Part shown: positions 29,195 through 41,393 of the stretch, one piece after another
Position numbering within the stretch: position 1 is the stretch's first letter
Layout of the letters: every line of letters starts with the position of its first letter
Assembly (NCBI RefSeq): GCF_000002865.3
Contig: NW_001865061.1
Span: forward strand, 430,695-494,631
Origin: Monosiga brevicollis MX1
Lineage: Eukaryota > Opisthokonta > Choanoflagellata > Craspedida > Salpingoecidae
Length of the DNA: 63,937 nt
Direction: 5' to 3'
The notes under the pieces: generated by a model
The model's database searches: none
What the model saw: the letters and a program-made list of their open reading frames with translations, nothing else
Told to the model about the DNA's origin: nothing
Made by a program: the position numbers and the translations under genes

Positions 29195-31868
29195 TCACGC
29201 TTCTGACCAAGCAGTAACGTCTTCTGGGTCCTCTTCTACAAGATGAAGTCGGAACAAAGTCAGCAAATTGTGCGGCCAGAATATGCAACAGGGGCGGCCT
29301 GCCGGCATGATCGGACACACCAAGTTGTTGAATGGTGGCACCGATGGAGGCGTAGGCAGGATTGTAGCGCGGGGCACCCAGCTGCGTGGGTTCTTCGTTG
29401 AGATCCATCGGTGGAAACTCTGGGAACGGGGCGCTGTCAAGTTCCACGGGCACAGGCTTTGGTGTCTGGGGTTCGTCAAGCTCCATGGGGCTTGGAGAGG
29501 CCACGGTGCTGGGGCGTGGGGTTAAGGGGACATCTGCATCCACCTCAACCTCGCGGTCCCCACGCGACAGGGGATTGGCAAATGTCTGCAAACCACACTC
29601 CAGGCGTGAGTTGAGCAGAGCTTGGACAAGGCCCTGCTGCGATGCATAACAAAATTTGCAACGTACGTAGTTGGAGCCGTCGCTGTCTTGCTTTTTACGC
29701 CAACGCCAAGCAAGAAAGCCGATTGCACTACAGAGGATGATTGATCCCAAGACGGCGCCAACAATGGCGCCTGTTCGGTTGGGCGGATGGCTCGCAGCCA
29801 GAACAGTGGTACTGGTTGTTGTGGTTAAAGACATCCCGTCATATATCACGTTGGCAACCTTGGACGAGAGTGCCCCTTGCCACGCTTGCAAAAGCTCTGC
29901 CTCGTCCTCGTCTTCGGCCTCGTCGCGGATGCTCTTGAGCAACAAATCAGAATGAGCATCAATCTAGTCCACAGATACGAGTTTAGATGAGTTGTCACTA
30001 GATGTCGGATGCTGGGCACCAAGCAGCAGGTCTGACAGGGTCTCCACTCAATGCAAACGGTGCTTTCTAACCAGGGAAATGTTGTAGATGATATCATCCA
30101 AGTCCGGGTGCAAGATCTGCATATATGACGTGGGGCCAGAGGTGAGCATCGCGGAGGGTGGCGTCCGCGACCGAACGATTTTGTGTCCATGTGGCCAGAA
30201 TTCGTACCTCAAAGGTAATTTGAATGGCTGCGTCGATATTGGAAATGTTTACCATTTTCATGTCTGTGTGTTGGCTCGAGCCCAAGAGAAAGAGGAAAGC
30301 GGCGCGAACGAGATGCAAGCTTGAAGGAAAGAAATTTTTCCCCGAGAAAAGATGAGCAAATGAACGGGGCGTGTTCGATCGAAGGCAAGACACAGATCAA
30401 GCCTATGGCTCATGCAGTGAGAGGCAAGACACGGGGAACAAACCTCTCTTGGACAAGGGCATGAGTAATGCCGATAAAAGTGAGATTGAGGGAGACGGTG
30501 ACTCGGCTGATCTCGAGAGTTGCTGTATGTGAGTGGGTACGCGAAGATGAGCAAAAGAGCGAGAAAAAACAACAGCAAAAAGAGGTGTTGAGCGCCATGT
30601 GGAAATAGGACGAACGCTGGAGACATTGGGCGGCGCAGACGGCCGTGTCATCGTAGTCAGGAATGGTGTCCGGATCGACGGTGCGACGACAGGTGGTGAC
30701 GCAAGCAGCACCCTCGCACTTTTGCCCCGAGATGGAGGTAAAATAGCAATTGAGGCCGTAAAGACACTCCATGTTGAGCGTGCAGCTGGCCCCTATAGCT
30801 GCGCATTTCTGTATTTCACAGGACGACATCAAATCAGAGAGATGTCGAAACGTTGAGCATTAGGGAGTGATGGAAAGGCCACGTGTGAATCAGAAAGCGT
30901 GACCAAACCCACTCACATCAGAGACGCAGTTTTGCTGAGCAGGGGTGAGAGTGCTCAGGCCTTGCTGCAGGGTGGATTCTAAAAGATTGGTGATGGGCCA
31001 AAGCAAGGTGAAAGGGCAGATCTGATCCGTTGATGAGCGAAGGCAAAAGACCGGGTGTGGCACGCACCAATGTCACAGGTGTTGTTGAAATAGCAATGGA
31101 TCAGAGCTGCACTCTCGACCCGAGCCGAGGCATACAGCTTGGAGCAAAAGTCAGCGCAATAGTTGTCATCAAAGCAAACGAGGTTGGCTTTGACGGCGGC
31201 GCAGTACAGGACGTGCAGACACCTAGATTCGTTGCTGCCGGGAACACGTATGCAGGTGCTATTCGGACCACGAACATGAAGCCATCAGAGGATGCATCAA
31301 AGGGAAGACAGGGGTGGTTGGCAAGGCGAGATGGGAACGCACTCGAGGGCAGCTTCACAAGGGCCATCCACAAGACAGCTGCCAAAAAAGTCGCGGGTCA
31401 TGGTGACGTCGTTTTCATCTGGGGCAACACAAAATTATAAGGAAAATCACAAGGGAGAAGAAGGAAGAAGAAGGTCGCTGTGACGGCGGGGCGAGGACCA
31501 AGTCGCTCCGAGGGTCAAGGTGAATTGTTCCACGACCCACCTTGTACGCAGGTGGTGTAGCACTGGACAAGGGGTTGAACGATGGGAAGTTCTTGCAAAG
31601 CGCCGATAACGGAGCCACCGGCGGCCTTGGTGAGGCAGTCGGTGGCACAGGAGATGTCTTCAAGACAATCGTGACCGGCATCGGTGGCACACACGAGGGC
31701 TGGGCCGCAGATGGTGGCCTCTTCGCAGGCGGCGATTTCATTTTGACAGACGGTGTCACAATAGGGAGTACGAAAGGCATGGGCAGGCATGGAGCCAGCC
31801 ACGATCAGGAGAAGAACGGAGATCAAGATCTGACCCTGTGGCGTAACCAGCTGGATCGGACGCGCCAT
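29195..31868 (-). CDS. Cysteine-rich secreted-head, single-pass membrane protein, orphan
   Basis: The first exon is 31868-31541 and the last 29235-29195 (phase-consistent, ending EEDPEDVTAWSEA). Middle exons lie near 31418-31310, 31240-31070, 30990-30915, 30830-30610, 30520-30430, 30270-30210, 30120-30070 and 29970-29321; the last of these probably contains one more intron (GTACGT...TTTGCAG). The N-terminus is a clear signal peptide (ISVLLLIVAGSMPAHA). The ectodomain is cysteine-rich with spaced CxxxC/CxxxxxC patterns (DTVCQNEIAACEEATIC, CADFCSK, CEIQKCAAIGASC) and N-glycosylation sequons. A transmembrane helix (GAIVGAVLGSIILCSAIGFL) is followed by a basic stop-transfer WRWRKK and a ~120-residue acidic, proline-rich cytoplasmic tail. 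I recognise no named domain; the cysteine pattern differs from EGF and kringle. A cell-surface receptor or adhesion role is inferred from topology only. It is divergent with SUMO. Confidence 0.65.
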
Positions 31869-32630
31869 GCCGCCGTTGTGCCCTGCGTCCGAAAAAAAAA
31901 AGCAGCAGCAGCAGCGGACAGAAAGCTGCGAATCCCTCGACGCGACCAGACCAGTTTTGCTGTGGGAAGCCCCAACGTTGGCCTTGTCAAAGCAACCAAC
32001 AAGCCCAATGCGTGCTCGCTGATCACAAGCTGACCCCCGGGCACGGAGGTGGACGTGTCCAACGCTGGACTGCTCCTCGTCGTCGTCCTCGTCCTCGTCG
32101 TCGTCCCGCCCTAATGGAACCAAAACAGATCAACAAATCAAAGATCAGTCGCAGTCATGAGCCACTTGCACATCCACCTCTGCCTCGTTCTTGAAAAATG
32201 CATTCACCCCTTCATCCCCCACCGCTGCCGCTGCCGCTGCCGCTGCATCGCACCCCCTCACCCCCCGCTGCCGTTCCCGAAAAATAAACACACACACACA
32301 CACACACACACACATCAAGCGGCACGATGTAAGACTTTTACACATCCACAATAACTAACAGAAACTCTTCACAGACTATAGTGAATGAGATTAATAGATC
32401 TGCAATAGCTGTAAATATCGCTTCACAAAATGTAAAGGACACTTGTGGGTGTGGAAGAGACTCGGCAAGACTCATCGGGACAGCTGGTCATGAACACCTT
32501 GTGAAGAATAATCTTCATAAAGTCCATGCGATTATACACCAGTGAACGTAAGACATCTGCATAAACTCGTACAAACGCGACATGAACCTGATTTGTTACA
32601 CTTTTAAGCAAGAAAAAACCGTTTCGTTCA

Positions 32631-32727
<97 letters not shown>

Positions 32728-32750
32728 ACACACACACACACTGGAACGAA
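31869..32750. other. Divergent intergenic region with CA and CT repeats
   Basis: No gene seen. It contains a short (CA)n near 32288-32313 and the long (CT)n(CA)n that forms the SUMO leader. Confidence 0.6.
32634..32741 (+). repeat. (CT)n-(CA)n in the SUMO 5' leader
   Basis: About 88 bp of CT followed by about 18 bp of CA, ending nine bases before the SUMO ATG. The whole immediate leader is pyrimidine-rich repeat. Confidence 0.95.
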
Positions 32751-33544
32751 ATGGCAGCGCCTCCGCCCGCTGAAGACGTCAAGGTAAAAGCCGTTTGCTT
32801 CAATGTGCACAGGTGCTACGGCCATGTTCTTCGGTTCTGTTGGAAACGCGAGCCTTTGTGTGCCTTGTGTTCTCCCGCTTTGGATACCTGTCGTGGCGTC
32901 GGGGTTGTGTATCCTCGTGCTTTACATTTGGCAGCCTGAGCTTCGGCTCAGACCCGCGGCCTGGCTTGATAACCATGCTTTCACTCTGATTATACCCTCT
33001 CCCCCGTTGACTGCTTCCCCCCAACTCACTGACTTGTGTCTTTTGTTTGTGTCCGTGTAGCCCACTGTCAAGGCCGAGGGCGATGGCTACATCAACCTGC
33101 GCGTGACTGGCAGCGATGGCGCCGATACGCACTTCAAGATTAAGCGCGTCACTCAAATGAAGAAGCTCATGGACGCTTATTGCCAACGCAAGGTCAGCTG
33201 GCTCGCCCGCATTTGTCTTGACATGTGTTGTGTTGCCCCTGCCACGCGCGTGTCTCGGGTTCAACTCACTGACGCGTGTCGTCTTCACCGCAGGGCCTGA
33301 GCATGCAGTCAGTCCGCTTTGTCTTTGACGGTACCAACATTGGCCCCGATGACACGCCCACCAGTCTGGAGATGGATGAAGACGACAGCATTGGTACGTG
33401 CAAGACCCCACTGGTTTATCTTTTCTTTTCTTTTTTCTCTCCTCGGATACTTGTCAAACTGCCCGCCCCAACGCGCTCATGGACTTTCTATCCATGCGCA
33501 CTACAGACGTCTTCCATCAGCAGACGGGTGGCTACACTTGCTAA
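32751..33544 (+). CDS. SUMO: SUMO, small ubiquitin-like modifier
   Basis: Exons 32751-32783, 33061-33192, 33294-33393 and 33507-33544 give 100 residues with consistent phases. SUMO is conjugated to lysines of nuclear and other proteins by the SAE1/2-UBC9 system. The beta-grasp core is easy to follow: [42 protein letters not shown], then [20 protein letters not shown]. The chain ends QQTGGYTC, so the diglycine (96-97) needed for conjugation is followed by a three-residue propeptide that a SENP/Ulp protease would remove. The N-terminal ~17 residues form the usual flexible tail and lack an obvious psi-KxE SUMO-acceptor site. The start ATGGCAGCG lies nine bases after a long CT/CA repeat. Confidence 0.96.
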
Positions 33545-33927
33545 GAGCCCCCACACAATTTCCCATATCCCACACCAGTTCGTTGTCTTGGGTGCGGATC
33601 CCAATCATCTGACGGGCTCGTGTTTCGGGGTGGCCGCGCCGCTCTGTGAGCCCTCTGAGTCGTTTTTTTTTTTTTTTCTTTTCTCCCATCCTCCCTTGCA
33701 CGACCATGGCTTTCCTTGGGCCATCCTCTTCCTGGCAACCTAGAGGCCATCTGTGGTTTGCTGCTGAGCCTCTTCTCAAGGCTCAACAGTCGTGTCTCTT
33801 CTCCTGTTCTTTCATGTTCAATTGATGTGAAACCAAAGGGCTCCAGATCAAACGCCCGGAAACAACGTGCCCCGGGACCAACAAACAACCAACATACTCT
33901 ACCCTATGCCCATCTCGATCTCTGTGG
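33545..33927. other. Convergent 3' flanks of SUMO and the YeiH-type gene
   Basis: Nothing recognisable apart from a T run near 33664. Confidence 0.6.
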
Positions 33928-35363
33928 TCATGACAGCAATTGCACCAGGGTCGGGGTTGCCGCCACGCCAACAAACCCGGCACCGGCCACAATGCCGGCA
34001 CTGCAGGCACCCAAAATGAAGGGCTTGGGGCCGATGCCTCGCAAACTAGCCACACTGGTGGACAGACCCACAGCCGCCATGGCCGTCCCAAGGAGATAAT
34101 GGCTGCCAATCTCGTTGGCCAAGACGCGAATCCCCGTCTGGTAGAGGGCCGGATCCACAAAGGCCGTGTCTGCCATGACCCAATCTGCCCCACTACGCAA
34201 AGCCGCCAACCCCAGAAAGCCAAGAACAAAGGGAGGCACGCTCTTGCTCCAGGCTGGCAAGCCCAACGGCTTGCTCGGTCCCGCGGTGGCGCCAGCCGAT
34301 GTCGCGGCACTAACAGCGGCCGCCGGTGAGGCAGCTCGCTGGCTATCTGCTTTGATATGTGTCCACGCCAAGGCTGGAATCGCTGCTGCCAGAAACACGT
34401 TGCGTGTTAGTTTGGTCACCACAGCCGCTTGCATCGCAATCTCATCGTGGTACACCTGATTGTAAGTCAGCGCCGCACCCATGACCTACGGCAGGCAAAG
34501 GGCCCATGGCGGGGCGAGATGAGTTGAGCTGGGCGACAGATCCAAAAACGAGTTGATCCTTTTGACCCTTGTCCCTTTCTGCCCCCCCTCCGCACACTGA
34601 CCTGAGCCGTGTCGTGAACGGACAGGCCGAGAAAAGCACCAGCCTGCGTTGAGCTTGCAAAAAGGGCGTGCGCCACATGGGGCATCAGGAGCATGTTCAG
34701 GGTGCCAAAGGCCACCACGTTGGCGACGGCCACCGCAGTCTCTTGCTCACTGGCCCGAATAGTTGGGCTCAGTGCTGAAATGGCTGTCACCCCGCAAATA
34801 CTCGTGCCCGCCGCCACTAGACTGGAGAGCTTGGTAGAAAGCCCCATGGCTCGACCCAGGCGCGGTACCACCAACATGCCCGTACCAATGGCGGCCATCA
34901 CAGCTGGTACACCCTGCAAGCCCACGTTGGCAATCTCCACCAGGCTCAACTTGGCACCAATGCAAATGATGCCGGCCCGCAACAGGGTCCCCTTGCTCAG
35001 CTCCAGTCCAGCCTTGAGTCTCTCCATCGGCAGCTTGATAAGACCATTGTTGCGCAGGGCAAAGCCCAGGAGGATGGTCACGGGAATGCCTGAAATAGGG
35101 CTCGGCCCGCTCGTATCGGCCAGCCCCTGCAGGTGCAGCAGCACGGGTCCCAGCTGTTCAGCGCCCCAAAAGCCTGCCTGCATCACGGCTGCCGAGGCCA
35201 GTACGCCCGGTACAAGATGACCCAGTGCTCGTTGTTGAGACGGCAGGCCCACCGCAGCCGCGCGCCGGCGCTCCTCGCGGCGGTGGTCGATGCGCGCGCA
35301 CATTGAGGTCACCGGCAGCCCATTGGTGCGCGGCACCAGCCGACGCGCCAACGCCACCGACAT
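33928..35363 (-). CDS. YeiH/UPF0324-family integral membrane protein (bacterial-type)
   Basis: Two minus-strand exons, 35363-34602 and 34485-33928, give 439 residues. The family (Pfam Cons_hypoth698, YeiH/YadS-like, annotated in bacteria as putative sulfate exporters) has about ten membrane helices. Characteristic parts are visible: PVTILLGFALRN, GLELSKGTLLRAGIICIGAKLS, the glycine-rich GVPAVMAAIGTGM, SSLVAAGTSICGVTAISALSP, and the paired second-half motif ALTYNQVYHDEIAMQAAVVTK. An Ala-rich loop (SPAAAVSAATSAGATAG) is inserted before the last helices. The N-terminal ~35 residues are Arg-rich without acidic residues and could target an organelle. The family is mainly prokaryotic as far as I know, so transfer from bacteria is possible, but there is one spliced intron and the codon use resembles the neighbours. 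Substrate unknown. Confidence 0.88.
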
Positions 35364-35892
35364 TTTTCCCTCTTTCGCTCCTTACACAACGCCGTCCCAG
35401 GCTCTTCCACCTCCTCCTGCGGCCACGACAAGGCGCCCAATGCACCCACCCCACACCCGATCCGATCCGATCCCTATCACGACGTCAGCGTTGTTTGGTG
35501 TTGTCGTGTTTTTTGCACCAAAATCGTGACAATTCGATCAATAATAACGAAAAAACATGGAACTCGCGCTGGTCTCTCTCTGGAGTCTGTTCTTCAGTTT
35601 CCATTGAGCTGGGAATTGGGGGTGGGTAGTGGGTGGTGGGTGAGCAGCGCTGGTGCATCGATTGACCCATCCTCAGCACGGCACACGAGGAGCACACCAG
35701 GAAAACCCAAAGTAAGAAGGAAGAAGAAAGGAAAAGTTGAATGAGGACAACAACAGAGGATCAGTAATGATTGAGGAGTGCCTTCATGCCAAAATTGGCA
35801 TGCTAGCAGACGTTGGAGAACGCAGTGCGCGTGAGCGGCCTCGGCAAGAAAGCTTAGAGGTGTTGTTGTCCAACAGCAAAGAACGTGGCTCT
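35364..35892. other. 5' flank of the YeiH-type gene / 3' flank of acid ceramidase
   Basis: No gene seen. A direct GATCC repeat (GATCCGATCCGATCC) occurs near 35459. Confidence 0.6.
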
Positions 35893-37700
35893 TTACCAGG
35901 GGGTGCAGGGGTGGGTGGTGCACTTTTGGTGGTAGGCCTCGAAGCGACCCTCAGCCACGTTCATGAGGGTGGTGTAGGTGGTGAGCAGGTTGAGGTTGGG
36001 CTGGGCGCTGAGCATGTTGAAGAGCGAATCAAACTCGACGTTATCAGTACCAATCTGCTGCAGGCAGGTTTCGGCGGGGCCACGGCGGTTGTCATAGAAG
36101 GGGGGGTCCACCCAGTTGTCGTAGTTGGTCTCGATGACCTGCGAGCATGCCCATCAGTCGAATGAGAGGAGAGGAGTTGGGCACCGTGCAAGACAGACTC
36201 GTTCGGAATCACCCAGAAACTCAGGCAGGGGAACACTCACATAAAAGCCGGTGTTGTGAGCATCGTTTTCGAGGGTCCAAAGGTGCAACGACTCGTTCAT
36301 GGAGCGCGTGATGATGGCACCCTCGTTGGGCTGTGAACATCGCATCACACACGCACAGACGCATGCACAAACGGACGCATACATACACGATGGCATCAGC
36401 GGGGAAGAATGGCTCTGGCGTGGGTTCCAACGCCTCGTCACCAAGGCAAAGGGATCAAAGAAATGCAGAACAAGGCGGAAAGCTGTACCTGCACGCCGCC
36501 GAGAATCATGTATGATGGGCCAACCATCTTGTAGCTTTGGAGGGCTTGGAGGGCCTCGGCATACGTGGCCTGGGATTCCATGACTTGACGGGTAGTAAAG
36601 CCAACGAAATGGCCCGAGGTATCACCCTCGAAAAACTCGATGAGACCCTTCCAAAAGGTGTTGTCGTAGCGGGTATCAACGGTGATGCTGAAACCACCCG
36701 TCTTCATGCCTACAGACGGGGCAGGATTGGGACGGGGAAACATTCGTTAGGCACATCTTCCTGCCCCAAGACATTGACAATGGCACGGGTGGCCAATGCT
36801 CGAGCATGGTCCAAGCGCGGACTCAACCTGTGAGAAGGCCGACGTAGCCAGCAAAGTAGGTGGCGTTGTACATGACCTTGCCACCCTTCCAGATGCGAGC
36901 GTTGAAGAGGAGGGGGCGGAGCTTTTCAGTGAGGGCCCAAGTCTCGTTGGCCTTGTCCCAGCCAAAGAAGAGGCCAAAGTCGAGGTTGCGGGCATGGAAG
37001 GTGCGGTTTTGACCATCGCGGGCCACCAAGGAGGTACAACCACCCTCAATTTCATAGGCAATGTTGTAAACAATCAGAGCACCCACGTCAATGCCGGTGG
37101 CGTTGGCGATGCCGCTGTGCGGTTTGCAGATGGTGGAATGGGGCAGGGTGAGATCATGGGTCGAATCTGACTCAGCAAGGGGGCAAGGCAATGGAGGTCG
37201 AAGAGAGTAGTGTAGAGCCGCCAACTCAACCAGGGTGACAGGGCATACCGGATCTCATCTCCAAAGTCTTCGGGGAAGGCGTCCAGAATCTTGTCGGCAC
37301 CCTGGTCAAGCGCGGCCATGACCTTTTCGCGCAGGTACGAGGGCAGGAGATCAATCACCTGGTACACCATGTCCGAGATCTGGGGGGCCAAGGGCTTGGT
37401 CACGTTGACCCAGCGCTCCTGCACCCATGCGAACAGCAAAAGACAAGGTTGAGCGGCATTTTTGCTGGAGCCAAGCCGGTTGACAGTCGTTTGACGGGCC
37501 ACTCAAGCGGGGGCGGGGTATGATGGCGCGGGCAAGGGCGCCAAGCGAACCTGAGCGGGAAGGTCGAGGTTGATATCATGCCAAGGCAGGGCCGTCTCAG
37601 GCTTGGGCGGGTAGAGGGACTCGGAAGCCATGTTGCATTTGGTATCCGCGGCCAGCGCAAGGGCTGGAAGGGCCAGTGCCACGAGGAGCAGCTTCATCAT
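35893..37700 (-). CDS. ASAH1: Acid ceramidase
   Basis: Minus-strand exons 37700-37551, 37418-37249, 37114-36828, 36709-36489, 36330-36241 and 36138-35893 give 387 residues, phases consistent (human ASAH1 is 395). The enzyme hydrolyses ceramide to sphingosine and fatty acid in lysosomes. It is an N-terminal nucleophile hydrolase made as a precursor that cleaves itself before the catalytic cysteine. Here that residue is C133 in EIEGGCTSLVARD. The companions R149 and D152 stand in FHARNLDFGLFFGWDKANET. Also conserved: YFAGYVGLLTG, GFTTRQVME, YMILGGVQ, EGAIITRSMNESLHLW, ETNYDNWVDPPFYDNRR and NLLTTYTTLMNV. The N-terminus is a signal peptide (MMKLLLVALALPALALA). Sequons fit a glycosylated lysosomal protein. 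NAAA is the alternative family member, but the N-terminal and beta-subunit matches favour acid ceramidase. Confidence 0.95.
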
Positions 37701-37960
37701 GATGACGATGCCGTTGAGAAGAAGACAAGAAGACTACTACGTGACGCCAAGAAAAATGACGTCAAAAAAAAAAAAACCATGAGCCTGCTCGACGCGCGCA
37801 TCACATCTGGTGCGTGAGGGAGCGGTGCCATAAACACCAACACCATTCCGCCCGCAAGGCCGCCGCCAGTGCCGGCACCGCACACACGCACACATACACA
37901 CACACATGCACACACACACATGCACTTCGCACGCACTCACCGTTCTGCCAAATACACTCT

Positions 37961-38190
37961 CTCAAACTCTCTCTCTCTCAAACACACACACACTCTCTCT
38001 CTCTCTCTCTCAACTCTCTCTCTCTCTCAAACTCTCAAATTCTCTCTCTCTCTCAAACTCTCTCTCTCATACGCTCTCTCTCAAGCTCTTCTCAAAATCC
38101 CTCAAACCTCTCAATCCCTCAAAATCTCTCAAACCTCTCTCGATCTCTCAAAATTTCTCACTCTCTCAAACTCTCTCAAACGTGGAGGAA
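37961..38190. repeat. CTCTCAAA-type compound satellite, locus 1
   Basis: Runs of CT of variable length are interrupted by CAAA. The same kind of array recurs at 53409-53706. Confidence 0.9.
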
Positions 38191-38573
38191 TGGGAGATTA
38201 CCTCACACTGTCATAAGAGAAACAAAACATAAAACAAACATAGAGCTAACCACTGTGTGTGTGTGTGTGCGTGTGTGTGTGTTTGTTTTTTTTTGCCCTG
38301 TTTGTTCTCTTTGCCAGACTGATGAGTTGGCCACCATCTCTGGGTTGGGTTTACAAAGTGTGATAATCTCTTGTTTCATCATGGGTTTGAAGAAGATCTC
38401 TGTACAAGGTTCAAATTCCTTTGTATCTCAGCTCAATTCAGCTCACATCTCTGCTTGCAATTCACCAGTATCTCTCTCCTTCTGAAGGCGCACCCCATTT
38501 CGCTAGCACCTCTGCCCTTTCCTCCCGCCTGCCCCCACCCCTCTCAAAGTTGGAGGACATTGTGTTTGGCGCG

Positions 38574-38684
<111 letters not shown>

Positions 38685-38959
38685 GGCAAATGACGCACGT
38701 GCAACAACTGTTGTAAATACATGTCATGTCGATTTGGTGTTGTTGCTCCTCCTGCTGTACCTGGTACGTCTCCTTCACGCCCCCTTTCGGGTGCAAGAGT
38801 GCAGGTTGAGATCGATCGCCTCCAACGAGCTCGGCACCCGCTCACGTTCTTGTGCGAAGACCTGAATAATGGCATGTTTTAAAATCGTCAACTCAAGACG
38901 GCACTTCTCTCACTCCGCTCTTCCTTTGGACATGTAGTGTTGTATCCAATCGCCAATGA

Positions 38960-38962
<3 letters not shown>

Positions 38963-39006
<44 letters not shown>
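38963..39006. repeat. (CA)n microsatellite
   Basis: About 22 CA units. Confidence 0.97.
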
Positions 39007-39008
<2 letters not shown>

Positions 39009-39623
39009 CGCACGCCCCTCGCTCTTGGGCCCTCCTTTGAAAATGCCTGATCAATGGAAACTGAGTAGCATCTTGATGGTCATATCATTTGTAAGGGATA
39101 GATTGTTGTTCGTGTCACACTGCCATCGTTCAAAGCAGCAGGACAGGGAAAGAAAACCAGCCGGGGAGGGGCAAGGGCGAAAGTATTGATGCAGGGTTCG
39201 GCGGCTTGATTCTCAAGTAGCTAGAGCCCCGCACAAGGTCGGGAACAGTCAAGGCAGAGCACAAATGCAACACACAAAACACAAGTGTCGCAAAACGGCC
39301 CCAGCCTTCCACATCAGTTCGAAAGAAAAAAAAAAGAAATGGAAAAAAAAAGGGGAACAAAACGCAAAACAAAAGTCAACAAGCCAGCAACAACGAATCA
39401 AAGAATCGCAGAGCGAGTAAGAAGAGGAAAGAAGGACGAGACCTGCAAACACAGGGCCCTCAAAGACACGGGACATGTGCTCCCAGAGCGCTCTTCCATT
39501 CTCCCTCTTTTAATGTTCCTCATGCTCGCTCGTGCGGGTCAGGCGTTCCCAGACTACCATGTGCAAAAAAGAGGGGCAAGTGGGCGATGGCAAATCACGG
39601 TTCTCCTTGAAAAGATCAGATCC

Positions 39624-41393
39624 TTAAAAGAGGATGGAGCTCAGACCACCCATCTCGGCCTGCTCCTTGGCAAACATCTCGTAGTACTGGTAGATGATGG
39701 TGACAGCCAGCAAGATACCAGTGCCCGAACCAATGGCGCCGATAAAGTCAGCCGTGACCGACAGAGCACCAATGCAGAGACCACCCAGAGCCGCAGCGGT
39801 GGGGATGTAGTGCTTGAGGCGCTCCTCGGTCTTCTTGTCGCGAGCACCAACCAGGGTGAGCTTGCTCTCCTTGAGCTGGCGATGAACATCCTTGTACGAA
39901 GAGCCGGACATCATGACCCAGTACTTGGAGAAGAGAGCGCACGAGCCCAACATAAAGGCCACGTAGAGCACGGTGTGGATGGGGTCAACGGCAATGTGCT
40001 CCCAGGAGCCAGGAGCGTGCATGTAGTAGCAGAGACCGCCAACGGGGACGCTCTGGCCACCGCTGTACTCGTTGACGCGCCAGTCACCGAGGAGACGGAC
40101 CAAAAAGTTGGAGGGAAACTTGTTGTACAGCATCTGGGAGATGAAGTAGAGGTTGGACACAAGGGCCGACTGCAGGATGATGGGCATGTTGGAGGTGTAG
40201 AAGAGCTTGATGGGGTACGAGGTCTTCTGGCCGTTTTGGGCCTGGAGGCGGAGGGTGATGCGGAAGCCCTGGAAGAAGATGACCACGGCAAAGACGAGGA
40301 CGGTGGCCATGAGCTGGCCAATGTTGGGCAGGTAGGGACGGGTCAAAGCCTGGCGCAGCGCGCGCATCTTGTCCGAACGGGTGGCCAGGAGATGGAAGAG
40401 GGCAATGAGGGCACCCTCAAACTCGGTACCGTTGCCCAAGTTCATGGTGTTGGGGCTGAGGGCCTTCCACATGATCGTCTCGCAAATGTTGGTGGCAATG
40501 AAGAGGGAGATACCCGAGCCAAGACCGTAGCCCTTTTGCAGAAGCTCATCGAGGAGGAGGACGACGATACCAGCCATGGTCAACTGGATGACAATGAGGC
40601 TGCAGATACCAAAGCCGAGCTCCGCGGGGGAACCGTACATGCCGCTGATGACGTACATGACAGCCTGGCCCACCGTGATGAGGAGGCCGGCCAGCTTGGT
40701 GGCACCCTCAAAGAGTTCGCGATCCTCCTTGAGCGACTGATCGACATCAATCAGCTTGGTGCCGGCCAAGAGCTGCATGATCATGCCCGAGGTGACAATG
40801 GGGCTGATACCCAGCTCCATCAGCGTGCCACGGTTTGAGGCCATGATCACACGCATCCAGTACAGAGGATCGGCCGAGGACGAGGACATGATGCCAAAGA
40901 GAGGGATCTGAAGAATATCGAGCCGAGTTGGTGCGCGAGTGAGACGATGTATCAAAGACAATAATAAACAACGGAAAGAAAAAAATGGAGAGAAAAAAAA
41001 ACGGAGAGGGGAAAAGGACCAATGAGGAGCACAAGGCTAAATCGCATACCTGGCAGCAGACAAGGAAGATGAACAGGGTCACCGCGGTCCAGAGAAGCTT
41101 CTCACGGAATTGAATCTGTTGAAAGCGCAAGGGTAGATGAGGTGAGAAGGAGAAAAAAATTGACCCCCGGCATTTTGATGATGGCGGCAGCAGTTGTGCA
41201 ACGTACGTTGCGCTCGGGCGACTTGACCTCAGGCACAAAGGCCATCAGAGGCTTGATCACGTGAAGCAGCTTGCCTGCGCGGTTGCAAACAAGATCAGGA
41301 TCGGAGACGGCTGTCGGTATGAGAAGCACTTCTGACTCTTGAAGGTGGATATTGAGAGGTGTCAGCACAACTGTAAGACTTACCGGACGACAT
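39624..41393 (-). CDS. SEC61A: SEC61 alpha, protein-conducting channel of the ER
   Basis: Minus-strand exons 41393-41384, 41274-41207, 41115-41050 and 40907-39624 give 475 residues, phases consistent (human SEC61A1 is 476). It is the pore subunit of the ER translocon, with ten transmembrane helices. Conserved blocks: KPERN-like [152 protein letters not shown] and [18 protein letters not shown]. The first exon encodes only MSS plus one base. A 517-codon open frame on the opposite strand over the big exon is a shadow of biased codon use. Confidence 0.97.

Noticed and set aside
39285-40838. 517-codon open frame on the plus strand
   Set aside because: It is antisense to the large SEC61 alpha exon. 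Its openness follows from GC-ending codons on the opposite strand, and it has no recognisable features.
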